Assembly (NCBI RefSeq): GCF_001039355.2
Contig: NW_019774825.1
Coordinates: 223,537 to 287,536, forward strand
Reading direction: 5' to 3'
Origin: Lingula anatina
Taxonomy: Eukaryota; Brachiopoda; Lingulata; Lingulida; Lingulidae
DNA length: 64,000 nucleotides
The notes below the pieces were generated by a model that did not search any database, was not told the DNA's origin, and saw nothing but the letters and a program-made list of their open reading frames with translations. Below, in pieces: positions 1 to 11,200 of this stretch; within the stretch, counting starts at the first letter, position 1, and every line of letters begins with the position of its first letter. Both the position numbers and the translations under genes were made by a program.

Positions 1-72
1 GGGAGGATAAATCCATTTTTTAAGTCTCCACCTAAATTTGATGTCTTTAAAATATATTACATCAATTTTCAG

Positions 73-2102
73 GTGGAAAAGGATTGCAATGATCTTGGTA
101 AGTACCATGATGAATTTGAATTGATTTCTTTAGTTTTTGAACACAACATAAATGGTAGAGTGTAAGTATTGTAAGTAAATGTACTGGAAAGTGAGTTTAA
201 ACGCTGTTTTAAATGAAATTATCGTGCCTTTCCAGAGGGCTCTGGTTTAACTAATATCGATATAGATGGTTTTGGTCAAAAAGAAGTTTATTGCGACAAC
301 GGATGGGTTGTTGTGATGAGACGATACAACAGCACGATGTCCTTCCACAGAAATTGGAATGCATATAAAGTTGGTTTCGGTGACCCACGTGAGCAGTTTT
401 GGATTGGAAACGATGCTCTCTACGCATTAACCAATCAAGGGGATTACTCCATGCAGATTGACATGCTGTCTTGTGATGGAAACGCCTACTACGTCAGATG
501 GAACTTGTTTCGCATCCAAGATGAAAGCCAGAAATATAAGGTTGCTGCTATTAGTGTCGACTCGTACAACACTTCTAGCAATAGTTATCTAACAGAAAAT
601 GTAAACTGGAAATTCGGAACTTATGATAATGACGAAGGCCACTCACGGAATTGCAGTGATGATCACGGTATGACTTAATAACACTAAATGCACATTTTGT
701 ATAAAGTTAAAGTTGATATCAACTAAGATCATCTATATTTTAGCGCAGAGTGTATCAAGTCATACGTCAGTCTCCTGTTCCTCTTTTTTCTTTTTTCACC
801 CAGATTATCCTTTTTTTTTTTTATTTACTTTTTTAGTTCTAAATGCTGTAACTCTATTACAAAACTTTACCAAAAAAAGGGGAAAAAACAAACGCAGAAT
901 CTGTAAAATGATATCATTCCTGACATGTAGCGTATACGGCGATTTCAGGCAAAAGCATAAGTACAATAAATCGTTTTGGTTACCCTTAAATTCTGCTCCT
1001 CTTCCACACAGTCGATAAAGCGTTTAACTTTTGTGCTTTTGGCGAGTGTAAGAAATAGTTTTGTCCATCATTGTTGGAAAGAAAACTCTACGTGTTATTT
1101 AACAGGGGCGGATCCATATATATTTTCTGACAGTCATCCAAATTATCTTTGTTGATCCATCACCTATTTTTGACCGTCTTCCAACAGAAAAAAATAGATA
1201 CCCGTCAGTATAAAATTGAAAATATGACCGTCTTCCAGAAGACCCAGAAGACGGCCTAAATCCGCACCTGCGTGTATTACTAGGAATTCCACTTTTAATC
1301 ATTTCCTTTTTTAGAAAGAAAACAACATCAAATTTTCTGGTGAAAGGGCAAATGTAACTTATACACCAAAGTTATGATACACTTTGCCCAATGAAACAAA
1401 AAAAAAAAATTACTGATGGGGCACATAATGGCGTTAACGGGGGGATGACGTAAAAGTCATGTGCAAAGTGCCCTGAGTGGCAGGGCACTGTAAAGCTAGC
1501 TTGCTCACTATACCTTTTCATATGTTGGCTTTACGGTATTGCTAATATGGCTTATATATGAAATCAAGATCATGCTGGCAATACCGAAATCTAGAACTTA
1601 CGGTAGTGCAAAGATGAGAAATGTTAGGTTCTTTTGCGTGCAGGATTCAGACACAGAAAATTTTCTCTGATTTTGGCAGGGAGTTTTTATCTATTGTTTT
1701 TCCTGGGCGGAATAGATCCGTTTGTTTCAAATTTGTGTTGCGTTTATAGGTTGGCAACATAGAAGTGTTTAGCAATAAGGTTTCGTTTTGTTTTGTATAA
1801 AATAAGCTGCAATTAACTACTAAATAAAACAGTGGCATCCTTCTATAAGTGCCAAAATCATTTTTGATTTTTTTGATAACCGTGAAAGAGTTTTGCAAAG
1901 AAGTACAGATGGCTTATTCATTTCAGGCGGCGGGTGGTGGTATACGGACTGCACGAGGTGGCATTTAACAGGCTACTACCCCAGCTGTGCCGGCAACAGC
2001 AACAACCACAGAACCATGAAGTTTGCCTCTATCACTGGGAATAACTGCAACAACGGATGCTTATTACAGGCTGCTACTTTGAAAATCCAGCGTAACACTT
2101 AG
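73..2102 (+). CDS. Fibrinogen-related domain (FReD) protein, 3' three exons, partial
   Basis: C-terminal fibrinogen-like domain of a secreted lectin-like protein. Exons at 73-97, 236-667 and 1927-2102 have AG/GT borders and compatible phases (ends CTT-G, then CAC-G). The first short exon reads VEKDCNDL, the usual cysteine entry to the domain. Exon 2 carries NGWVVVMRRY (family: GGWTVxQRR), a GFGDPREQFWIGND motif and FGTYDNDEG, which corresponds to the calcium-loop region of fibrinogen domains. Exon 3 gives GGGWWYTDC and several cysteines, and ends in TAG. Family members bind acetylated sugars or microbial surfaces outside the cell; that role is inferred here. Upstream exons, including any signal peptide, lie left of the window. 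Domain call firm; ligand unknown. Confidence 0.85.
1103..1270. mobile_element. hAT-like MITE in FReD intron 2
   Basis: A 168-bp stretch begins CAGGGGCGGATCC and ends with the reverse complement of CAGGTGCGGATTT, an imperfect terminal inverted repeat of the CAGGGGCGGATCC type common at hAT-derived MITE ends. A short motif, GACCGTCTTCCA, occurs twice inside. I found no clear 8-bp target duplication, so the family call is tentative. Confidence 0.4.
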
Positions 2103-2177
2103 ACCCTCCTCTGCTGATAATTTTGATATAAAATACCGTCTCCGTAGAACACAGAGACCTTGAGAATAATTTGAGGG

Positions 2178-2183
2178 AATAAA
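2178..2183 (+). promoter_or_regulatory. Poly(A) signal of the FReD gene
   Basis: AATAAA 76 bases after the FReD stop codon, in a suitable position for 3' end formation. Confidence 0.5.
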
Positions 2184-2965
2184 TGCACGAATTTATTTCA
2201 GATTTTTTTGGAACTTATACATTAAAGAAAGTGCTTTAATTTAAAACTCAAAAAATTACTGTGATAACTCACGTGGTCCAGCGAAGATCTTCTCTATAAT
2301 CGGTCGCTATCCTTGTAGAAAGTTGATGAAATGCGTAGAAAGACAATGGCAGCTATGTCAGCTGCTGATATCACGGGCGATGTACTTAGATTGTTAACAT
2401 TTCAATGCAATGAATGTATATACCGTTACCTCTAAATGTTCCTAGAGCAAAACAAAGAATAAACTATAAACGGAAATTTATTACTCTATCAAGTACAAAC
2501 AGAGATACCCTCTCCAAGGATTTTCACTACAGGTTCACAGATTTGTCTATTGTTAATTCATGACACTTATCTATTGTGCGTTAAGAAAAGATAATATATT
2601 TAATATGCAGCCCAGATAGAGTACTTGCATTGTGAAAATTGGGGATTTTATCTTAAAATAAAGGTCTTAGCTTTTTTTTTTTTATTCCTGTGACATCCAT
2701 TTAATGTGTCTTCAAAACATCTAATTATGCTTGAAACACAGCAACTTCATCGTGTGACGTGATATTGGGGTTTTTGGGACAAAAACATCATTTCAATTTC
2801 CACTAGCGGCAATTGCCGGTGACAATACAGACATCTGATCTCGGACGCCGACCTCGACAGTGCCGACAATCGTCTTCATCGACACGAACACTGTGTGCTA
2901 CATGTATCTGGGTTCATTAAGCATTTACTTTCCAACTTTCATGTCGTAGGCCTACTGTCTCATAT

Positions 2966-3001
2966 CATGGACATAATAAGAGATCTCTTATTATGTCCAT
3001 G
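2966..3001. repeat. Perfect 36-bp palindrome
   Basis: Two 18-base halves are exact reverse complements with no spacer; the centre is AGAGATCTCT and each end is CATGGACATAATAA. It could extrude as a cruciform or be a collapsed inverted repeat. No gene or target duplication is visible beside it. Confidence 0.8.
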
Positions 3002-3439
3002 CTTATATTGAATGGGTAGCGCACCAACTTTTACACATTTGGACGTTTTTTTAATGATTCACCCCTTCTTAGGGGCTTGTTAAAACTAAAACCGTCCCAT
3101 TGTGCTCTTTAACGTTAGGCCTAAAAGTGAAAGCAAACTAAATCTCGGCTTAAAACAAAGTCATAGTAAAATAAATAATTAAATAAACTATATCTAGGAA
3201 CGCCCCATGTCGGCTTCGATTGTATATTGCAGCCATGTACAAGTATATCCAAACTGGCCCTTTCTGTGACTAGGTAGAAAGTTTGCATTTGATCCGTAAG
3301 TTACCAACAAAGCTCCGCGGCTCCGTAATAACTCCGCTGGCTTGGCCACGGCGGGAGACTAGAACACGGGTTTGAATTCTAGAAGGTCCTGAGTTATTCT
3401 TTTTTGTGTGAAATAATTTCTAAAAATTGCGTAGGCGGT

Positions 3440-3660
3440 GGGCGGTCAGTCACGGCGCAGTCGGTAGCGTGCACCGCAGCCAGAAAAACCGAAACACATC
3501 ACCATGGTAACGGAAAGTCACGCGTTCGAATCCCAGATGACGCATGTCCGTTCCACACATAGCCTATAGCCTATCAGCTGGCCCCGAAATCGGAAAGGTG
3601 CGAAAATCAATGCTGGCCCTCGTGGGTCCGGACAAATTACCTTTTGCATAAAAAAACCCG
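3440..3660 (+). mobile_element. tRNA-derived SINE candidate
   Basis: An A-box-like GGCGCAGTCGGTAGCG at about 3453-3468 and a B-box GTTCGAATCC at 3524-3533 are about 55 bases apart, as in a tRNA-type Pol III promoter. The intervening sequence does not fold as a good tRNA. A unique body follows to an A-rich stretch near 3650. No second copy is visible in the window. Confidence 0.5.
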
Positions 3661-4929
3661 TACACGTGTATTAGCTCAGAAAAATGATCGATTTGCCAAC
3701 AAATAGGCCTACTTGCTGTTCATTATCATTAAGGCTGCGTCGTCAATAATAGGCCTAGATCTATATAGCTATTCTTCGACTAAGTTTAAATTTTTACAAA
3801 ATTTGAGCCCGACGTTACGTCCTGGCGCGAGAAAACGACGTTATATCACTCCGCATCGACAGTATGTGTCCTACTGAAGAGAAAAGAAAAGCTGAACTCA
3901 ATATGAAAATTTAGGGCTGATAAAATGCAGCTCCGGTAACGAGGCTATTCTTAGGAGGGTAACTGACGTAGCTCTTGCGGTCTTGGAGGAGAAAAAAGTT
4001 TCAATGTTTACAAATCAGTGGGTCACAGCACGAGCAAGGGTCGTGGGTCACGGGGTTGTAATTCGATTGTATAAGGTTGCATGTGCATGAATACTCTAAC
4101 GTGAGGAGATTTGCCTTCTCCCCTGCCTTTGGATTTTTAAACCCACTAGTGTCTTTTACAGAAGTAAGCAGTTGTGAATCTGCCGATACAAGAAAGGTAA
4201 AATGATCACTGAATAATATGAAACGGAGACATTTTACTGCATGGTGGTTTCCACAGGCACAGCGGATAGTGTACTCGATTAATTTAAGTACTGTTTTAAT
4301 ATTTTAGTATAGAAACTTACAGAGTAATCAAGTAATTTAGACAGTGTGGACTCAGGGCTCACTGCTTGCAGTTGTGACAGGGATAGAAATCCTAGGAATA
4401 AAATTTGGGATGCCAGTATGATAAGTACAGGTTTGTGTTGGACGGAGCATTAGGGTTAATATATGGGACTAATGTCAACATCTGCACAAGGTAATGGGGA
4501 ATTCAACAGACTGCGGTTCCTAGTTATGGTGGACTACCATTCCTGTCACACTGGTATTTATTATTGTAATGTTCTCCTGTGTCTTTTTTTTAATCACTAG
4601 ATGCCACTGCCATTGGTCCTACTACACAATGTTAGTCCAGTATTAACAAAAAGGATACTAAATGTACAGTAATGGCAGTCTTTTCTATGGGGAAAGTCAT
4701 CACTCTTTCAGATACATAATTCTGAAATCATTAAAAAAAATATTCAGGAGAGCACTTTTGGAGCTTCAACTGAATAGAACTATTATATAGGGTGGCCTGC
4801 TTTTCATTTTTGTTGCTATACAGTACATGTACCAGTGCCAGTCAATAGGGATGTTCCAATTTCAAGACATTATGACTTGCAAAAATACAGTATCTATATA
4901 ATTCAATTTTTTTTTACTGTACACAGGCA

Positions 4930-5302
4930 ATGAGTAAGAAGACAATCATCATCACAGGAGCCAACACGGGCATTGGATTCGAGGCTGCCAGAATACTGTG
5001 CAGATCAGGGGACAAGTATGAGGTGATCCTGGCCTGTAGATCCGAGGAGAAAGCCCAGGCAGCTGTGAAGGCTATCAAAGAGGAGAGTCCCAATGCAGAT
5101 ATCATGTTTATGAAGGTAGGTTATTAATGGTGATTTAATGTGAGCTCATCAACTAAGATAGGTTTACTGGAAGTCTCTTGTGAATTTGTGAATTTTTCCC
5201 AGGCTTTTGCACCTACATGTACCCCTGTCACTACCTGCTGAAATTGGCTAGACTAGCAGAATACATTCAGCGGGTAGGTCATAATGCTTTGTACAGGTGG
5301 GC

Positions 5303-5335
<33 letters not shown>

Positions 5336-6118
5336 CAGCTACATGTGCAAGTGCATGTACCTGTATCTATGTGTTTGTCTATACAAAATAAACTGCTTAT
5401 TGCTTGGATACATGTAACGATGTATAATATTTTGTATAAATATAAATACATAGGTATATAAATATTGGTCTTCAGTTAAGTGGTATGTAATATTCCAGTT
5501 GGACCTGGCTTCCCTAGACTCAGTGCGCCAGTTTGTAGACAACTTCTTGGCAACTGGCAAGAAGCTCCACGTGTTGTGTAACAACGCTGGCATGGCCACC
5601 AACTTCTCCGACAATGTTCGTCATCTGACCAAAGATGGATTTGAGATGACTATGGGGACAAATCATTTTGGTAGGTTATGACCTCTGCTGATGGAATTAT
5701 ATATCGGAGACCCTTTTCATATTGTGCAGTATATGTACAGTGTATCTGTAGTGAATCCTTCTGACTGGTGCTAATATGTGAGTACACTGCAGTGTGTTTT
5801 ACAACCAGTCTGCTTAATTCTTACTGTTTGGACTTATCAAAATAAGCTTGGTTAACAGGCTGTGTAGAGCATGATTGAGGGCTCCTGTTTAAATTATTCT
5901 TTTCATATACCTTGTATTATTTTTCTAGGCCACTTTCTGTTCAGTATTTGAGGGCACTGTTTATTAAATGTGTATGTGTATTATTTTTCTAGGCCACTTT
6001 CTGTTAACCAATCTTCTCCTGGACAAGCTGAAATCAACTGCGGCAAGTGATGGAGAGGCCAGAATAGTTGTTACTTCTTCAGGAATGCATGATATAAATG
6101 GCCAGCAGAATAGAAGAG
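4930..6118 (+). pseudogene. SDR exons 1-3, copy A (truncated duplicate)
   Basis: Exons 4930-5115, 5499-5670 and 5993-6118 encode the N-terminal half of a short-chain dehydrogenase, almost identical to exons 1-3 of the complete gene starting at 7808. Visible are the cofactor motif TGANTGIG, the structural NNAG and the VVTSSG strand with the catalytic serine. Exons 4-6 (with YxxxK) do not follow; instead come the 3' end of the retrotransposon and the gap. Without them no active enzyme can be made from this copy. It is either a real truncated tandem duplicate or the other haplotype left beside its allele by the assembler; the gap at 7099 favours the second. Upstream flanks of A and B diverge beyond about 4827 and 7707. 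Confidence 0.75.
5305..5336. repeat. (GT)n microsatellite, copy A
   Basis: Dinucleotide GT run in SDR intron 1 of copy A, about 30 bp. The equivalent run in copy B is about twice as long, so this locus is length-variable. Confidence 0.9.
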
Positions 6119-6343
6119 GTGGGCCTTGGACTTTAGATTTTTTATTTTGTCTTAGAAATTATGTATTCCAGTTTAACGGTGAAGAACAAAAGAAGTTTTT
6201 AACATACATGTGCTAAAAGAAACTTGAAAATTTTTTGTGAGCCAACAGTGACCACATATACTTGTATGAAATTGTAGTCTAAAAATCTCTTAGGATTGTG
6301 TAATACTTAATTGCTATAAGTATAACAAGCTTATTGTTAGTAG

Positions 6344-7098
6344 ATAAATAAGTACACTGTACTCTTTGTCTTTAAGCGTTTATTGGTCCAACTTGACAAT
6401 GATCGCTATCTGAAACGGAAGATAAATTACATAAGTCTACATAAATAATAATCCTATATCTCCCCCCAAGTCTTTAGGTTCACTGATAACCAAAGTCAGT
6501 AGAAAGACTGAAATGTTTCAATGATCCATGAGAGGTCACTAGTGTTTGAAAACAAGTAAACTACAAAGTAACAGTTAAACTGAATATGCAAATGACAACA
6601 GGAAAAGCAAACATTGGTGTGCAACTACACAGGAGTTCAAATGTTTATGACAGTTCATAGTCTTTTTGCCAAGCTGGGGGTCGAGTGGCACGAGTGGAGC
6701 GTCTAGGTTGATCCATGGTAAGAGGCTGGGACATTCCAGGTTGACTATCCACTATCCTGGGGTATGGAGTGGTGCAAACACGTGTGCTAACACTGACTGG
6801 CCTAGGTGGAGATGCATTCCCCAAAGGTAAAAGACGGCGCTTTGGGGTGACGGTCCCTTTGGATGGCGTATCTGTGGAGGGTGAGGGTGTGTTGAACAGT
6901 TGAGGAACGGGTGGCGCAGTCAATGACGGCGGAGTTTCACACTGCGTTTGTGTGTCATGAGACTGTGGGGTAGCCTTGGCCTTAGGTGTTGCAGGTAGGC
7001 CAGGGATTTCTTCCTTGCGTTCCTCCTGATCAGTGGCAACCTTGGCAGGGAGTGTTGGAACAGAGCCAGGGATTTCCTTCCTTGTCTCCTGATCAGCT
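6344..7098 (-). mobile_element. 3' end of Ty3/gypsy element, copy A
   Basis: A 115-bp LTR (6344-6458), the polypurine tract and the 3' end of gag-pol, almost identical to 9244-10000. The element is cut by the gap. The pol reading frame ends here in a stop near 6645-6648 with the C-terminal sequence [12 protein letters not shown], typical of gypsy polyproteins; the full-length copy at 9.2-14.6 kb has lost this frame. The base after the LTR continues with CTAC, matching the CTAC on the far side of the full element at 14.6 kb. Confidence 0.85.
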
Positions 7099-7345
7099 NN
7101 NNNNNNNNNNNNNNNNNNNNNNNNNNNNNNNNNNNNNNNNNNNNNNNNNNNNNNNNNNNNNNNNNNNNNNNNNNNNNNNNNNNNNNNNNNNNNNNNNNNN
7201 NNNNNNNNNNNNNNNNNNNNNNNNNNNNNNNNNNNNNNNNNNNNNNNNNNNNNNNNNNNNNNNNNNNNNNNNNNNNNNNNNNNNNNNNNNNNNNNNNNNN
7301 NNNNNNNNNNNNNNNNNNNNNNNNNNNNNNNNNNNNNNNNNNNNN
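7099..7345. other. Assembly gap
   Basis: 247 N. It interrupts the copy-A retrotransposon. Sequence on the right (7346-7706) does not match the element, so what the gap hides cannot be inferred. Confidence 1.
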
Positions 7346-7807
7346 ATGATTACACATTAAACTCTCTCAAACTATAACTGTTATTACCCAATGAACAAGA
7401 AAAATGAAGTACAAAATAACTGAACTATCTTCTGACAACACGATGTTGGATAAGTAGCATTTGGTAGGATTTCATGTTTTTAGACTGTCTTGAGTTCATA
7501 TTGGTCGATCCTGCTGAGCAGCTGAAGCTTCAGCTTGTATATATCCTTTTCCCTTTGGTGTACTTGATCGCGATATGAAGTTTATTTTATTTTATTTGGT
7601 TCACCTATATTACCGCTACTATTCCCCGTCGTTCATTCCCTCCAGCATGGCCGCGGGACTAGTGTTACGGAGCAAATATGACGTCACTGTAATGGGTTAA
7701 TACAAATACCAATGCCACTCAATGGGAATGTTCTAATTTCAAGACATTATCACTTGCAAGAATACAGTATCTGAAAAATTCACAGTTGTTTTTACTGTAC
7801 ACAGGCA
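7346..7807. other. Non-coding sequence upstream of SDR copy B
   Basis: No coding signal. From about 7707 it matches the sequence upstream of copy A with visible divergence, and ends in TACTGTACACAG just before the start codon. The first 360 bases have no counterpart in the window. Confidence 0.5.
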
Positions 7808-8168
7808 ATGAGTAAGAAGACAATCATCATCACAGGTGCCAACACAGGTATTGGATTTGAGGCTGCCAGAATACTGTGCAGATCAGGGGACAAGTATGAG
7901 GTGATCCTGGCCTGTAGATCCGAGGAGAAAGCCCAGGCAGCTGTGAAGGCTATCAAAGAGGAGAGTCCCAATGCAGATGTCATGTTTATGAAAGTAGGTT
8001 ATTAATGGTGATTTAATGTGAGCTCATCAACTAAGATAGGTTTACTGGAAGTCTCTTGTGAATTTGTGATTTTTTCCCAGGCTTTTGCACCTACATGTAC
8101 CCCTGTCACTTCCTGCTGAAATTGGCTAGACAGAATACATTCAGCGGGTAGGTCATAATGCTTTGTAC

Positions 8169-8235
<67 letters not shown>

Positions 8236-11200
8236 CAGCTACATGTGCAAGTGCATGTACCTGTATCTATGTGTTTGTCTATACAAAATAAACTGCTTAT
8301 TGCTTGGATACATGTAACGATGTATAACATTTTGTATATATATAAATACATAGGTATATAAATATTGGTCTTCAGTTAAGTGGTATATAATTTTCCAGTT
8401 GGACCTGGCTTCCCTAGACTCAGTGCGCCAGTTTGTAGACAACTTCTTGGCAACTGGCAAGAAGCTCCACGTGTTGTGTAACAACGCTGGCATGGCCACC
8501 AACTTCTCCGACAATGTTCGTCATCTGACCAAAGATGGATTTGAGATGACTATGGGGACAAATCATTTTGGTAGGTTATGACCTCTGCTGATGGAATTAT
8601 ATATCCGAGACCCTTTTCATATTGTGCAGTATATGTACAGTGTATCTGTAGTGAATCCTTCTGACTGGTGCTAATATGTGAGTACACTGCAGTGTGTTTT
8701 ACAACCAGTCTGCTTAATTCTTACTGTTTGGACTAATCAAAATAAGCTTGGTTAACAGGCTGTGTAGAGCATGATTGAGGGCTCCTGTTTAAATGATTCT
8801 TTTTATATACCTTGTATTATTTTTCTAGGCCACTTTCTGTTCAGTATTTGAGGGCACTGTTTATTAAATGTGTATGTGTATTATTTTTCTAGGCCACTTT
8901 CTGTTAACCAATCTTCTCCTGGACAAGCTGAAATCAACTGCGGCAAGTGATGGAGAGGCCAGAATAGTTGTTACTTCTTCAGGAATGCATGATATAAATG
9001 GCCAGCAGAATAGAAGAGGTGGGCCTTGGACTTTAGATTTTTTATTTTGTCTTAGAAATTATGAATTCCAGTTTAACGGTGAAGAACAAAAGAAGTTTTT
9101 AACATACATGTGCTAAAAGAAACTTGAAAATTTTTTGTGAGCCAACAGTGACCACATATACTTGTATGAAATTGTAGTCTAAAAATCTCTCAGGATTGTG
9201 TAATAGTTAATTGCTATAAGTATAACAAGCTTATTGTTAGTGGATAAATAAGTACACTGTACTACTTGTCTTTAAGCGTTTATTGGTCCAACTTGACAAT
9301 GATCGCTATCTGAAACGGAAGATAAATTACATAAGTCTACATAAATAATAATCCTATATCTCCCCCCAAGTCTTTAGGTTCACTGATAACCAAAGTCAGT
9401 AGAAAGACTGAAATGTTTCAATGATCCATGAGAGGTCACTAGTGTTTGAAAACAAGTAAACTACAAAGTAACAGTTAAACTGAATATGCAAATGACAACA
9501 GGAACAGCAAACATTGGTGTGCAACTACACAGGAGTTCAAATGTTTATGACAGTTCATAGTCTTTTTGCCAAGCTGGGGGTCGAGTGGCACGAGTGGAGC
9601 ATCTAGGTTGATCCATGGTAAGAGGCTGGGACATTCCAGGTTGACTATCCACTATCCTGGGGCATGGAGTGGTGCAAACACGTGTGCTAACACTGACTGG
9701 CCTAGGTGGAGATGCATTCCCCAAAGGTAAAAGACGGCGCTTTGGGTGACGGTCCCTTTGGATGGCGTATCTGTGGAGGGTGAGGGTGTGTTGAACAGTT
9801 GAGGAATGGGTGGCGCAGTCAATGACGGTGGAGTTTCACACTGCGTTTGTGTGTCATGAGACTGTGGGGTAGCCTTGGCCTTAGGTGTTGCAGGTAGGCC
9901 AGGGATTTCTTCCTTGCGTTCCTCCTGATCAGTGGCAACCTTGGCAGGGAGTGTTGGAACAGAGCCAGGGATTTCCTTCCTTGTCTCCTGATCAGCTGCA
10001 AGTTTGGCAAGTGGTGGGGTAGCATGCGGAAGCTGAAGATCACGGTCTATGGTCTGGATTGGTGTGGGTTGCAGGACAGGTGTGTAACGCCGGAGGAATT
10101 TCCTGTTCCGTAATGTAACTCGTCCCGAGCCATCTACTCTCACAACATATTGATCGAACTGCCGTACTTCAACTATGGTCCCAGTCTTCAGGGGGTGAGG
10201 GCCTGTCTGGTTCTGGATTCGGACACGATCCCCTACTGCAAGGGGTACAAGTCTCTTGGTGTGCTCCGTAAGGCGTTCTGCCATCTTCATATGGCGATTT
10301 CTGAGCGCTTCCTCCCTAGCCTTAAGGGTCTCTTGCCAAGTGGTGTGTGGTTTATATCTTCCCGGTGGAATGGGGATGAAATCACAGATGGAGTGCCCGA
10401 AGACGCAAATTGCCGGTGAGAGTTTGGTGTCTCTGTCTGGGGTGTTCCTGTACTGAAGCATAGCACGCTGAAAGCTGTCCGTGTCCAGGTCACCGTTGGG
10501 GCTGGTATTGTCTGTGATGAGGCGTTTTACTGTCTTAACCCCAACTTCAGCACGACAGTTACTATGGGGAAAGGCTACTGATGACATACGATGATGTACA
10601 CCCCAATCAGAAAGAAACTTCTTGGTGGCAGTGGATGTGAACTCCGGTCCCCCATCTGAGGATAGCTCATCGGCTATGCCAAAGGTGACAAATGTCCGTC
10701 GAAGAGAAGCTATCAGGCCAGCCGCTCCTTGGGATGCTCTCTCCACAATCGGCCAGTTGGAATACCGATCAACGATGACAAGGTAGTTATTACCCATGTA
10801 GTGGAAGTAGTCAGCACAGATGCACTGGAATGGGTAGTCAGGATACATCAATGGTGTCGGAGGGGCACTCGGTTGGGAGGGGGTCATGCGGTTGCAGTGG
10901 TTACAACCTGTTCTGATGGATATTATATCGGGTGTAATGCCAGGCCAGAAGACTGAGGACTCGGCTCTGGTTATCATAGAAGAGATCCCCTGATGGGCAC
11001 TGTGCAATGTAGAGAGGACGTCTTGCCTTAATGCAGGTGGGATGACTACACGGTCTCTATACAACACAACTCCATCGATTGTGCTGAGGTCTTCCTTGAA
11101 CTGATAATACTCGCGAAGCTTGATGGGGAACTCTTGGCGGCTCTCTGGCAGACCTGAGATTATTAAGTCTACTAGCATGGCCATATCTGCATCACTTGTG

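Larger units (their letters stand above)
2184..4826. other. Non-coding stretch between FReD gene and SDR copy A
   Basis: No ORF here resembles a protein I recognise. It holds the 36-bp palindrome at 2966-3001 and a tRNA-like SINE near 3440-3660. The last 100 bases before 4930 align, with about 10% differences, to the sequence before 7808 and probably hold the 5' UTR or an intron acceptor (TACTGTACACAG) just before the SDR start codon. Confidence 0.6.

Noticed and set aside
713-1018. 101-codon ORF inside the FReD intron
   Set aside because: Low-complexity Phe/Lys sequence from AT-rich intron DNA.
3300-3400. Second tRNA-like segment
   Set aside because: A weak GGGTTTGAATTC B-box is present but no matching A-box at the right distance, and no cloverleaf.
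5305-8235. Short ORFs over the GT repeats (poly Cys-Val or Thr-His)
   Set aside because: Translation of microsatellites only.
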